Part shown: one piece after another, positions 10,355 through 19,851 of the stretch
Position numbering within the stretch: the first letter of the stretch is position 1
Layout of the letters: each line of letters starts with the position of its first letter
Source: an uncultured Erysipelotrichaceae bacterium
Lineage (GTDB): Bacteria > Bacillota_I > Bacilli_A > Erysipelotrichales > Erysipelotrichaceae
Direction of reading: 5' to 3'
Length of the DNA stretch: 64,000 nucleotides
NCBI GenBank assembly: GCA_947167125.1
Contig: CAMVGT010000003.1
Span: 41,207-105,206, forward strand
The notes under the pieces: generated by a model
What the model saw: only the letters and a program-made list of their open reading frames with translations
What the model was told of the DNA's origin: nothing
Databases searched by the model: none
Translations under genes and position numbers: made by a program

Positions 10355-10393
10355 ATTCTACATATGTAGAATAAAATTGTACTACAAATGTAG
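10355..10393. promoter_or_regulatory. Two BlaI/MecI-type operator dyads
   Basis: ATTCTACATATGTAGAAT (10355-10372) and CTACAAATGTAG (10382-10393), both with the TACA-N2-TGTA core used by BlaI/MecI/CopY regulators. Confidence 0.8.
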
Positions 10394-10405
10394 AAGGAGG
10401 CTTGT

Positions 10406-10771
10406 ATGAAACGGCTGCCGGATGGAGAGCTGGAAGTGATGCAGGCGGTATGGGCCTGTGAAGCTCCGGTTCAAAGAGAAGAAATTGAAAAAGTGATCAG
10501 TCAGACGCATCCTATGGCGCTGACGACACTTTTAACTATGTTGACAAGGCTTTCGGAGAAAGGTTTTATCCGGATTGAGAAAAACGGAAGAAGAAGTCAG
10601 TACATTCCGCTTGTGGCACAGAGCGAATACCGGGCACAGCAGAGCAGAAGCTTTATCGACCGGATGTTCGACGGTTCAATGAGTGATTTTGCGGCGGCTT
10701 TATGTGAAAGCGGAATTCCGGATGAGGATCTCGCGGAACTGCAGAAGATGCTGGAGAAGATGAGAAAATGA
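10406..10771 (+). CDS. BlaI/MecI/CopY family transcriptional repressor
   Basis: LPDGELEVMQAVWACEAPVQREEIEKV...TTLLTMLTRLSEKGFIRIEKNGRRSQYIPLV. Confidence 0.92.
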   Translation: MKRLPDGELEVMQAVWACEAPVQREEIEKVISQTHPMALTTLLTMLTRLSEKGFIRIEKNGRRSQYIPLVAQSEYRAQQSRSFIDRMFDGSMSDFAAALCESGIPDEDLAELQKMLEKMRK

Positions 10772-11883
10772 CTGTGAATTTTCCTGATCCGCAGGCTCTG
10801 CGTGAACATGTCATCTTACTGGCGGGTCTTTCCGTGATCCTTGCGCTGATAACGCTGTATAACATAAAACATAACAGCACCGAATACGGTGAAAGGTTCG
10901 TGCCGCTGTTCGGTATGAGCTATCTGTTTGTATGCTCGTTGGTCATTACGCCGCTGATGAATTTTATATTTCTTCGTTCTGATCTGCAGCGGAATCTCAC
11001 CTACATCGGATCTGTGATGTTCCGGGTATTTCTGATTTCAGCTGTTTATTATCCGCTTCTGTTAATCGCGCACCGGTTTCTCAGAAAAAGATATCATCCC
11101 TCACTGACGGCGGTACTGTGGCAGCTGCCGTCTGTGATATACGTCCCAAATTTTATACTGAACAGCAATCTTAAAACCAGCGGAATTCAGTTTGCGATCA
11201 GCCGGAATCTTTTCAATGCATTCTTTGCGGTATGGCTGTGCGGTTTTGTTTTCTGCATGGGAAAGAAAATCATTGAGCATAATGTACTGAAAAGAAGAAT
11301 ACAGAATGACTGCATGGAAGCGGATGAACATATGATGGAAATATACCGGAAAGAAATCCGGTATCTGCGTCATCAGTCTGAACCTCCGGTCTATATCTCA
11401 TCAGCAGTAAGGACACCGCTTTCAATCAGGGGCATTCTGTTCGGTACGGACAATATCATTCTTCCGGTGAAAAACTATTCGGATGATGAGCTGCAGCTGA
11501 TCTTCCGGCATGAACTGATTCATATTCAGCGGCAGGATATCGGCGCAAAATTTATGATGGCAGTGATTCAGTCGTTTCTGTGGTTCGTGCCGGGAATCCG
11601 GGAGACTTCCAAAGCTGCCTCAGAAGATATTGAATTAAGCTGCGATCAGGCAGTGATTCTTGATCTGGATGAGGAACAGAAACAGAATTATGCAGATCTG
11701 ATTCTGCATACAGCAGGAGATGAAAAAGGATTCACAAGCTGTCTCAGTGCTTCCGGGGAATCATTGAAATACCGTTTGCTGAATCTGTATGAAACCAGAA
11801 ACAGATACGGAACAGTTCTGATTGCGGTATGTCTGTTTGTGATCCTGGTGATCAGCACTCACTTTACCGTCACAATCGGCTGA
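10768..11883 (+). CDS. BlaR1/MecR1-like M56 family membrane metallopeptidase
   Basis: Polytopic N-terminus and HELIH zinc motif (LIFRHELIHIQRQD); ELSCDQAV; overlaps blaI-like gene. Confidence 0.9.
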   Translation: MTVNFPDPQALREHVILLAGLSVILALITLYNIKHNSTEYGERFVPLFGMSYLFVCSLVITPLMNFIFLRSDLQRNLTYIGSVMFRVFLISAVYYPLLLIAHRFLRKRYHPSLTAVLWQLPSVIYVPNFILNSNLKTSGIQFAISRNLFNAFFAVWLCGFVFCMGKKIIEHNVLKRRIQNDCMEADEHMMEIYRKEIRYLRHQSEPPVYISSAVRTPLSIRGILFGTDNIILPVKNYSDDELQLIFRHELIHIQRQDIGAKFMMAVIQSFLWFVPGIRETSKAASEDIELSCDQAVILDLDEEQKQNYADLILHTAGDEKGFTSCLSASGESLKYRLLNLYETRNRYGTVLIAVCLFVILVISTHFTVTIG

Positions 11884-11943
11884 TCCTGTACAAAATATAT
11901 GTGAAATCATGTATGGTGGAAGTGAAGAAGGGAGGCTTGCATC

Positions 11944-12831
11944 ATGAAAAAACAAGGATTTGCAGGACTGGCGATGATTCTGCTTATGATTGTATGTTTC
12001 ACACTTCCTGTTTATGCGGACAGCGGTCCCAAACCATCATTGACCATTCAGTGTTCAGGCATTGATGAAAAGGCATATGTCACGGTTCTTTCGACAGTTG
12101 AACAATACGGGCCTAACAGCCCGAAGGATGAACTGGATTTTGAAATCCGTGCCAAGGAAGATCCGGTATGGTTTGAAAACACAGGGATTAATAAAGAAAT
12201 CTACATTTCCTTCTGCAAAGAAACAGAACGGCTGAATGAGGCAGGGGAGAAGCTGTATTTCTGGGGTGTTGTTTCACCGGCTGAAAAAGATTATCTGTTC
12301 GGCTACTGGCCGCCGGAAGAATTCCGGATCTTGATTTATCTTGCGGACAGCGGAAGATTTATCCTTTCCGAAAAGACATATACACGCACTGCATTCCGGA
12401 CGGTTCTGAAATGCACATATGAAGACGGAAGCCTGTCCGTCATGGATATCAGCACTGCTGAAACCAATGCCGGGGCACTGGCCTTCCGGATTCTGCTGAC
12501 AATCATTGCGGAATTCCTTGTCGGCTGTCTGTTTATGAAACATGACGGCAGAAGCCGGATTGCGATTGTATTGGTAAATCTGGTGACACAATTGGTTCTG
12601 AATTTCGGTCTGAGCATGGCGGTTTATGCATTCGGATACGGCATGGCTGCGTATTACGCAGTGCTGGCCGTGCTGGAAATTCTGATTGTAATAGCGGAAT
12701 GGAAAGCTTATGAAAAATGGATTCCTGCTCCGCAATTGAAAAATCCGTTTGTATATTCTCTGCTTGCCAACTGTGCTTCCTTTGCGGCAGGTGTGATCAT
12801 GGCTTCAATGATGCCGTTTTTCTTCAGATAA
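11944..12831 (+). CDS. Hypothetical membrane protein with signal peptide
   Basis: N-terminal signal (MILLMIVCFTLPVYAD), extracytoplasmic domain, then about 4-5 C-terminal TM helices. Confidence 0.75.
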   Translation: MKKQGFAGLAMILLMIVCFTLPVYADSGPKPSLTIQCSGIDEKAYVTVLSTVEQYGPNSPKDELDFEIRAKEDPVWFENTGINKEIYISFCKETERLNEAGEKLYFWGVVSPAEKDYLFGYWPPEEFRILIYLADSGRFILSEKTYTRTAFRTVLKCTYEDGSLSVMDISTAETNAGALAFRILLTIIAEFLVGCLFMKHDGRSRIAIVLVNLVTQLVLNFGLSMAVYAFGYGMAAYYAVLAVLEILIVIAEWKAYEKWIPAPQLKNPFVYSLLANCASFAAGVIMASMMPFFFR

Positions 12832-12845
12832 GAGAATCATTTTTG

Positions 12846-12880
12846 AAAAATCACTTCGGTCAGGAAGTGATTTTCTTTCG
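12846..12880 (+). terminator. Rho-independent terminator
   Basis: aaaatcacttc-ggtca-ggaagtgatttt followed by cttt. Confidence 0.75.
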
Positions 12881-12956
12881 GCTGAAAGTTTGTAATCCCA
12901 TGATGATCGTATATAATGCAGAGTGACAGATTTTAATCGGTCTGTCAGGAGTATCT

Positions 12957-14120
12957 ATGAATTCAGAAAATGCTATTGAAGTAAGAAATATGTACAAAAG
13001 CTTCAAGATCAGCCGTGACCGGGCGAATTCGCTCAAGGATCTTTTGCTGATCCGCGGCAGATCGAAGCCGGAGCGCCATGAAGTTCTGAATGATATCACA
13101 CTGGATATCAAAAAGGGTGAGACTGTCGCCCTGATCGGAACAAACGGCAGCGGAAAATCCACGCTTCTGAAGCTGATGACAAAGATTATATATCCCAACG
13201 GGGGAACGGTTGAGACAACCGGCAAGCTGGCATCGCTGCTGGAACTTGGCGCAGGTTTCCATCAGGACTTTACCGGACGTGAAAATATCTATTTCAACGC
13301 GGCGGTATTCGGACTGACCAAGGCAGAGATTGACGCCAAGCTGGATGAGATCATCCGCTTCTCGGAACTGGGGGATTTTATTGATGAACCGATCCGGACC
13401 TATTCATCCGGTATGTATATGCGTCTGGCTTTCTCTGTCGCGATCAATGTCGACGCGGATATTCTTCTGATTGATGAAATCCTGGCTGTCGGCGATCAGC
13501 ATTTCCAGGACAAATGCTATGCCAAGCTGGATGAACTGAAAAGAAGCGACAAGACGATTGTTTTTGTGTCCCATGACCTGGAAGCGGTGCGTGAATTATG
13601 TACCAGGGCGATCTGGATCTACAAGACCCACATCCGCATGGACAGCACACCGGAAGAAGTCATTGAGGCTTACAGAAAGCAGATTGCGGAAGACCACAGG
13701 GCTTTAAGGGAAAAGGACGCAGCCGATGGCGTTGTGCATACCGGCAAGCTGTTTATCGATCAGCCGGAAGATGGTGTGCCTGCAGATCCGCATGCGGACC
13801 ATTACATCATTGAAGGATGGAAGATCTCCGACTGCTATGAGGATCAGATCGAACTCTGGATCGGCAATACAAGAGTTCCGACAGAAGAAAAGAGAAGACC
13901 TGACGTGTTCAATGCCTTTGTTGAACAGTATGGAAAGTTTATGGATATCAACCGCCTTGGCTGGATTGCGGATATTTCCTTAAAGGATTATGCGGAAGAA
14001 ATCGGGGAAATGGGTTCGTTTAAAATCCGGGCTGTCCTGAAAGATTCCAATGGGAATCTGATTATGGAGGAAGCCAGAACGGTATTCACATCCAAGCAGG
14101 AGGCAGATCATGTTCAGTGA
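12957..14120 (+). CDS. Polysaccharide/teichoic acid ABC transporter ATP-binding protein (Wzt/TagH-like) with C-terminal accessory domain
   Basis: VALIGTNGSGKSTLLKLM, TYSSGMYMRLAFSVA, LLIDEILAVGD; C-terminal IIEGWKISDCYEDQIELWIGN...RPDVF. Confidence 0.93.
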   Translation: MNSENAIEVRNMYKSFKISRDRANSLKDLLLIRGRSKPERHEVLNDITLDIKKGETVALIGTNGSGKSTLLKLMTKIIYPNGGTVETTGKLASLLELGAGFHQDFTGRENIYFNAAVFGLTKAEIDAKLDEIIRFSELGDFIDEPIRTYSSGMYMRLAFSVAINVDADILLIDEILAVGDQHFQDKCYAKLDELKRSDKTIVFVSHDLEAVRELCTRAIWIYKTHIRMDSTPEEVIEAYRKQIAEDHRALREKDAADGVVHTGKLFIDQPEDGVPADPHADHYIIEGWKISDCYEDQIELWIGNTRVPTEEKRRPDVFNAFVEQYGKFMDINRLGWIADISLKDYAEEIGEMGSFKIRAVLKDSNGNLIMEEARTVFTSKQEADHVQ

Positions 14121-14883
14121 GCTTTATCAGTACAGGGAACTGCTGAAAACCAGCATCAAGAAGGAAATCCGCGGCAAATACAAAGCATCTGCTTTAGGCG
14201 TTGCCTGGTCCTTCATCAATCCGCTTCTGCAGGTTCTTGTCTATGCGATTGTCTTCCCGTATATTCTCGGCAACCGTGTGGATAACTATATTGTCTATCT
14301 GGTATCGGGCATTATCCCGTGGACCTTCTTTCAGACAACACTCAACCAGAGTGTTTCCTGCATCCGGAACAACTACGGTATTATCAAAAAGGTTTATTTT
14401 CCCCGTGTCATCCTGCCGATTTCGGTTGTGTGCTCGGGACTTGTCAACTTCATGATTTCCTGCATCATTATTCTTTTATTCTCCGTTCTGTGGGGTGTGG
14501 GAATTTCATGGCATATCATCTTTGTGCCTTTGATCGCATTGGTGGAAGCGATGTTTGCGCTCGGAATCGGTATGGCATTGGGTGCAGCGGACGCGTATTT
14601 CCAGGACCTGGAATACTTTGTCATGTTCCTGCTGCAGCTGTTCTTCTACGGATCTCCGATTGTATATTCGATTGATCAGTTCTCTTCTGCTCACCTTGTG
14701 GTGCAGCTGATCCGGATCAATCCGATGACCATCCTGATCAATGCGTACAGAGACTGCTTCCTTTATCATCAGATCCCGGACTTCACGGCGCTTGGCTTGA
14801 CAGCTTTATTCAGCTTCGCAGTTCTGGTGATCGGCTATTGGATTTTCCGGAAACTCGAAAGAGGTTTCGCAGAGCAGCTGTAA
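14110..14883 (+). CDS. Polysaccharide ABC-2 type permease (Wzm/TagG-like)
   Basis: TSIKKEIRGKYKASALGVAWSFINPLLQVLVYAIVFPYI; six-TM ABC-2 permease following the ATPase. Confidence 0.93.
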   Translation: MFSELYQYRELLKTSIKKEIRGKYKASALGVAWSFINPLLQVLVYAIVFPYILGNRVDNYIVYLVSGIIPWTFFQTTLNQSVSCIRNNYGIIKKVYFPRVILPISVVCSGLVNFMISCIIILLFSVLWGVGISWHIIFVPLIALVEAMFALGIGMALGAADAYFQDLEYFVMFLLQLFFYGSPIVYSIDQFSSAHLVVQLIRINPMTILINAYRDCFLYHQIPDFTALGLTALFSFAVLVIGYWIFRKLERGFAEQL

Positions 14884-14886
14884 TCA

Positions 14887-17190
14887 ATGAAAGTAAATTA
14901 TTCGATAGAAGAGTACAGAATATATGAAACAGAACCCGTCAGCCTGGCTGTCATTGACGGCTGGGCAGTCAAGGAAGACGGGTCTTTTCCTGTTTTAAGC
15001 CTGTCCGTCAATGATCAGGACAGGGAAATCAAAATGGTCCGTCTTCCCAAAGAAGACATCGTTTCAAAATATCATCTGAAAGCTTCCTCATCCATGTGCG
15101 GCTTCCGTTTCATTGCGTCTTTTGAAGAAAAGGCGGAAACATTGGTGATCAAAGCGGATGAGGAGACTGTCCTTTCTCTGGACAGAAAACAGATTGAAAA
15201 AGCATCCGTGCCCTCGGGCATTGTTTATTACATCGACAATATGTATTTTGACGGCGAAAGCCAGGGTACTGTCAGCGGCTGGGCATATGCCGTTGACGGC
15301 AGTCCTCTGCAGTATGAGATCCTGGATGAAGCCGGCAATGTGAAAACATCCAAAGTCAGAACCTATCCTAGAATCGATCAGCCGGTGATCGGGGAGGATT
15401 CTGAAAACCGCGCCGGTTTCCAGATCGGCTTTATGAGCACCGGCAAGGAAACAGTCCGTATCTATACAGAGAAGTATGAAACAAAGATTGTATACAATAC
15501 GGACCGCGCCCAGAAGTCGGATGATTCCAAAGTATCCAGAGTGCTGAAAAAGGTGAATGAAAGCAGTCTCGACAGACTGAAAAACTATTACCGCCAGCAT
15601 GGCTTCCTCGGCACATTAAAGAAAATCATCCAGACCGCAAGAGGCATTGATGCCTATCATCAATGGTTCCTGGATCATAAGGCAGATGAGAAACAGCTGG
15701 AACTGCAGAGAACGGCAGTCTTTTCCTATACGCCGAAGATCTCCATTGTTGTGCCTGTATTCAATACGCCGAAGCAGTATCTGGAAGAGATGATTGATTC
15801 GGTTCAGAAACAGACATATGAAAACTGGCAGCTGTGCATTGCGGACGGAAGCGATGAAGATCATGAATGCCGCAGAGTATTGATGGAATATGCCGCCAGA
15901 GATGAAAGAATCTGTGTCACAAGACTCGAAAAGAATTACGGCATTTCCGGCAATACCAACAGAGCGCTGGAACTGGCGGAAGGGGAATATACCGGTCTCT
16001 TTGATCATGATGATCTGCTGGAGCCGGATATGCTGTATGAAATTGTGAAGAGTCTGCAGAAGGTTCATCATGATGTGATCTATACAGACGAAGACAAGCT
16101 CAACAGCCATTCAGGAAGATTTGAATCTCCTGTTTTAAAGCCGGATTTCGATCTTTCTTTAATCCGTTCGGAAAACTACATTACACATTTCTTTGTGGCA
16201 AAGACTGCTTTAATCAAAGAAACAGGCGGTTTCCACAGTGAATATGACGGGTCGCAGGACTTCGATCTGACATTGCGGTGCATTGAAAAAGCATCGAGCA
16301 TCCATCATATTGCGAAGGTTCTTTACCATTGGCGTATGCATGGGGCTTCCACTGCGGAAGATCCCACCAGCAAGCTCTACTGCTATGAATCCGGTGAAAA
16401 GGCTGTCCGCAATCATCTGAACAGAATGGGGATTGAAGCGGATGTGAAATACCGTGAAGATCCTTTCTGGGGAACCTATCAGGTCTGCTACAGAAGTGAA
16501 AAGCCAAGGCTCAGCGTGATTCTGAAAAACTATTCTTCCAGAGAAGCGGAAGAAAAAATCACAGCCGCTTTGAAGGAAGCGTATCAGGATATTGAATTTA
16601 TTCCTCATGGCAGATCGCTGAATGAAGATGTCTGGATGACATCGGGAAGATATGTATTGATTCTGGACGGGGTTCAGATGATGAATCCGGAGAATCTTGC
16701 ATACATGACCGGCTGTCTTTCACAGAAGGATACTGCAGTTGTCAGCGGTATGGTTCTTGGAAATGACGGTATGATCAGCAGTTCAGGACTGATCCTGAAT
16801 GAAAATGACGGCGTTACCGACGCGTTTGCAGGACTGACAAAGAATGGACCGGGTCAATTGAACAGAGCTGTTGTGATGGGTGAATTCAGTGCTGTCAGCT
16901 GCCGGGCTGTCATGATCCGGAAACGTGACTGGAATGCCATCGGCGGCATTCGTGAAGAATATTCTTCTGATCTTGGATTTGCGGATTTCTGTCTGCGCTT
17001 AAGAGAAAAAGGAAGAAAGATTGTTTACTGTCCATATGCAGTATGGATGAATGAAGAGATGAAAGAGCGTGAAGAAGGAAAGGAAGAGGATGTAAAGCTG
17101 TTCCTTGAGACATGGAAGGAAACGGTTGAAAAAGGCGATCCTTTCTATAACCGGAATTATGATCTTTCAAACGGACTCTGGAGTCTGTAA
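14887..17190 (+). CDS. Large GT2 glycosyltransferase with duplicated N-terminal beta-sandwich-like domains
   Basis: IDGWAVKEDGSFP... and VSGWAYAVDGSPLQYEI... repeats, then SIVVPVFNTPKQYLEEMIDSVQKQTYENWQLCIADGS...FDHDDLL. Confidence 0.87.
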   Translation: MKVNYSIEEYRIYETEPVSLAVIDGWAVKEDGSFPVLSLSVNDQDREIKMVRLPKEDIVSKYHLKASSSMCGFRFIASFEEKAETLVIKADEETVLSLDRKQIEKASVPSGIVYYIDNMYFDGESQGTVSGWAYAVDGSPLQYEILDEAGNVKTSKVRTYPRIDQPVIGEDSENRAGFQIGFMSTGKETVRIYTEKYETKIVYNTDRAQKSDDSKVSRVLKKVNESSLDRLKNYYRQHGFLGTLKKIIQTARGIDAYHQWFLDHKADEKQLELQRTAVFSYTPKISIVVPVFNTPKQYLEEMIDSVQKQTYENWQLCIADGSDEDHECRRVLMEYAARDERICVTRLEKNYGISGNTNRALELAEGEYTGLFDHDDLLEPDMLYEIVKSLQKVHHDVIYTDEDKLNSHSGRFESPVLKPDFDLSLIRSENYITHFFVAKTALIKETGGFHSEYDGSQDFDLTLRCIEKASSIHHIAKVLYHWRMHGASTAEDPTSKLYCYESGEKAVRNHLNRMGIEADVKYREDPFWGTYQVCYRSEKPRLSVILKNYSSREAEEKITAALKEAYQDIEFIPHGRSLNEDVWMTSGRYVLILDGVQMMNPENLAYMTGCLSQKDTAVVSGMVLGNDGMISSSGLILNENDGVTDAFAGLTKNGPGQLNRAVVMGEFSAVSCRAVMIRKRDWNAIGGIREEYSSDLGFADFCLRLREKGRKIVYCPYAVWMNEEMKEREEGKEEDVKLFLETWKETVEKGDPFYNRNYDLSNGLWSL

Positions 17191-17300
17191 TTACACCTGG
17201 GCACTGTGTTCAGCAGTGCTCATTTTCGTGTGTCTGTTCATTGTCTGTGATACTGTTAAACTGTTTGAATCTGTATGCGGATATTCTGGGGAGATTTCAT

Positions 17301-19052
17301 ATGGAAAAGAAAGGTTTGAATAAAAGGCTGCGGAATGTATGGGTATGTGCTGCCTGCACTGCTCTGACTGCCATTCTGTTCAGTCTTGGGGAATACTGGA
17401 ATTTTACGGATGAAATATTCCGGGAATCCGCTTTTCTGACTGCGGACCTGTTTCTTCTGTTTGGCATTCCGTATGCCGTATACAGAAATGAAAAATGGAA
17501 TTCATGGATCGGGGAAAGAATTGACGGATTCATCCGCTTTTTCCATACCGAAACAAGACTGAAAGCAGTATGGTGTCTGCTTGTCTTCGGACTGCTGTGG
17601 CTTTTAGGGCCGTATATCTGCAGATTTGCAGGAATCGAAAATACATGGATTATGAATCTGACATTTGGATCAATCGGATTCATGATGGCAGTCTGCTGGG
17701 TGTTCCGCAGAAAAGCTTATGAACAGGCGCACCGCCTGTTTCTGATTGCGGCTTTGACTGTCGGAGCTGTGTATGTATCCATCCTGCCGGCGGAGCTTGG
17801 CTACAGCTGGGATGATCAGATTCATTTTGACCGCTCTGTTTCAGCCGCAACTCTGAACGGACCGTATTATCAGTCCGATGAATATATGTATCTCAGCGCA
17901 TGGAATCCGGCAGGAAGTCTTTCTGAAGAAGAACGGGCGGAACGAGAAACATTGATGGATGATTCGTTTGCGTCAGGGGAAAGAAAACCTTACAACCATG
18001 GCGATCTGAAGCATATTTCGATTGTCGGCTATGCCGGCTATGCGGTCGGAACAGTTCTTGCCAGAGGCTTCGGACTTCCTTATACAGTCTGTTTCCGGCT
18101 TTCCAAACTGTTCAATGTATTGATTTATTCCATTGTGATTGCGTTTGGAATCCGGAGATTAAAATACGGAAAGGTTCTTGCGGCGGCAGCCGGACTGATC
18201 CCTACCGGGCTGTATATGGCTTCTTCCTATTCCTATGATCCATGGGTGATTTCATTTCTGATTCTTGGATATTCTTATTTCTTCGGCGCACTGCAGAGAA
18301 AAGATGAAAAGCTGACAGATGGTGAGATCATGGTGATGCTTGGCGCATTCCTGATCGGCTGTCTGCCAAAGACTGTTTATGTGGTGATGATGTTACCCCT
18401 GGCGTTTATGCCGAAGGAAAAGTTTGTATCAGGTAAGCAGTACCGCAGGTATCTCTTTTCAGGAATCACGGCAGTTGTGCTGTTATGTGCTGTCTTTATG
18501 GGACCGCTGCTTCTGTTTGGAGCAGGAAGCGGGGACGCAAGAGGCGGAAGCGATGTCAATGCGGCTGAGCAGCTGCGCTTCATTCTTTCTGAGCCTGTTT
18601 CTTACATAAAGATACTCTTCCGTTATTTAACAGGTGAATTCCTGACATACCGCAATGCGGTGGAATATTCCACAAACTTTGCATATCTTGGCACAGACAG
18701 AAATCTTGGATGGTTCATTCCGGGAATTGTATGTGCGGCAGGACTGCTGGATAAAAACGGAAGCTATGGAAGAAATAAAACCATCACGGTGATGTCGATG
18801 ACTGCGTTTGTGCTGACAATCATTGCGTGTGCTTCTTCGATGTATATCACATATACGCCGGTGAGGCTGGAAACGATCAACGGATGTCAGGCAAGATATC
18901 TGCTGCCGATGATCATGCCGGCGTGGTATATCAACAGTTTTGACAGACTGAATATGAATAAATACGGCAATGTGCTTGCGGTATGTGTCATCTGCATCAT
19001 GGCGGTTCTGGGAATTCTTTCCCTTGGATTGCGTGTATCGGCAGGATATTAA
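17301..19052 (+). CDS. DUF2142-family polytopic membrane protein (paralog 1)
   Basis: ISVSILPAELGYSWDDQIHFDRS...SYSYDPWVISFLILGYSYFF...GSGDARGGSDVN; shared with paralogs at 35034 and 40268. ATG 17301 is the likelier start. Confidence 0.8.
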   Translation: MEKKGLNKRLRNVWVCAACTALTAILFSLGEYWNFTDEIFRESAFLTADLFLLFGIPYAVYRNEKWNSWIGERIDGFIRFFHTETRLKAVWCLLVFGLLWLLGPYICRFAGIENTWIMNLTFGSIGFMMAVCWVFRRKAYEQAHRLFLIAALTVGAVYVSILPAELGYSWDDQIHFDRSVSAATLNGPYYQSDEYMYLSAWNPAGSLSEEERAERETLMDDSFASGERKPYNHGDLKHISIVGYAGYAVGTVLARGFGLPYTVCFRLSKLFNVLIYSIVIAFGIRRLKYGKVLAAAAGLIPTGLYMASSYSYDPWVISFLILGYSYFFGALQRKDEKLTDGEIMVMLGAFLIGCLPKTVYVVMMLPLAFMPKEKFVSGKQYRRYLFSGITAVVLLCAVFMGPLLLFGAGSGDARGGSDVNAAEQLRFILSEPVSYIKILFRYLTGEFLTYRNAVEYSTNFAYLGTDRNLGWFIPGIVCAAGLLDKNGSYGRNKTITVMSMTAFVLTIIACASSMYITYTPVRLETINGCQARYLLPMIMPAWYINSFDRLNMNKYGNVLAVCVICIMAVLGILSLGLRVSAGY

Positions 19053-19128
19053 GAAATGCATTGGCCTTGTTATCTTTACGTTCAGTGGAAAAAATGCTAA
19101 ATTCAATAGGTATCTCATGAGGTGAAAG

Positions 19129-19851
19129 ATGAGTTTATCCCGCAGACAAAGAAGAAAAAATGCCCGGATCAATAACACCCTGTTACTGATTCTGATCGGT
19201 GTCATGGTGCTGACGATTCCGGTGTTTGTTGTGAACATGATCCGTGTGAGAAACGTGGAAACCGGTAAAGGTGAGACGATCGAAGAAACTGAAAAGATAG
19301 ATAACGAGTTTTCCAATGCCTACTATTCCATCGGCTATAACGCGACGGAAATCTCCAAAGAATACTTCCGCCAGCTAGACGAAGCAGTCTCAGCAGGAAC
19401 CGATCAGAGCGCAATCGCACAGGCTTTGGTGAAGTGCTTCGTTACCGAATATTACACATGGACCAACAAGGACGGAAACTATGACATCGGAGGAATGCAG
19501 TACATTTTCTCCGACAGACGTTCTGATTTTGAAAAATATACACGCTATGGCTTTTATGCCGATCTTGATCTGTATTTGACCCAGTATGACAGAAGTCAGC
19601 TGATTCAGGTAAAGGATGTGACTGTGGACAGCTGCGAACAGACGGAAAGCTTCACACCGCAGGGCAGCGAAGTTTCCTATAACTGCTGGACAGTGAATGC
19701 GTCATGGACATATGAGGAAGGTACTTCCATGAATACCTATGATATTCAGTCCAGTGCGGAATTCCTTGTTGTGGATCATGACGGCAGATTTGAAATTGCC
19801 GCAATTGACAGACCTGAGGAGGTGGAAGAAGATGTCTACACCGAATGGTAA
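19129..19851 (+). CDS. Single-pass membrane-anchored hypothetical protein
   Basis: Basic N-terminus, one TM, extracytoplasmic domain; overlaps the LCP gene start. Confidence 0.7.
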   Translation: MSLSRRQRRKNARINNTLLLILIGVMVLTIPVFVVNMIRVRNVETGKGETIEETEKIDNEFSNAYYSIGYNATEISKEYFRQLDEAVSAGTDQSAIAQALVKCFVTEYYTWTNKDGNYDIGGMQYIFSDRRSDFEKYTRYGFYADLDLYLTQYDRSQLIQVKDVTVDSCEQTESFTPQGSEVSYNCWTVNASWTYEEGTSMNTYDIQSSAEFLVVDHDGRFEIAAIDRPEEVEEDVYTEW

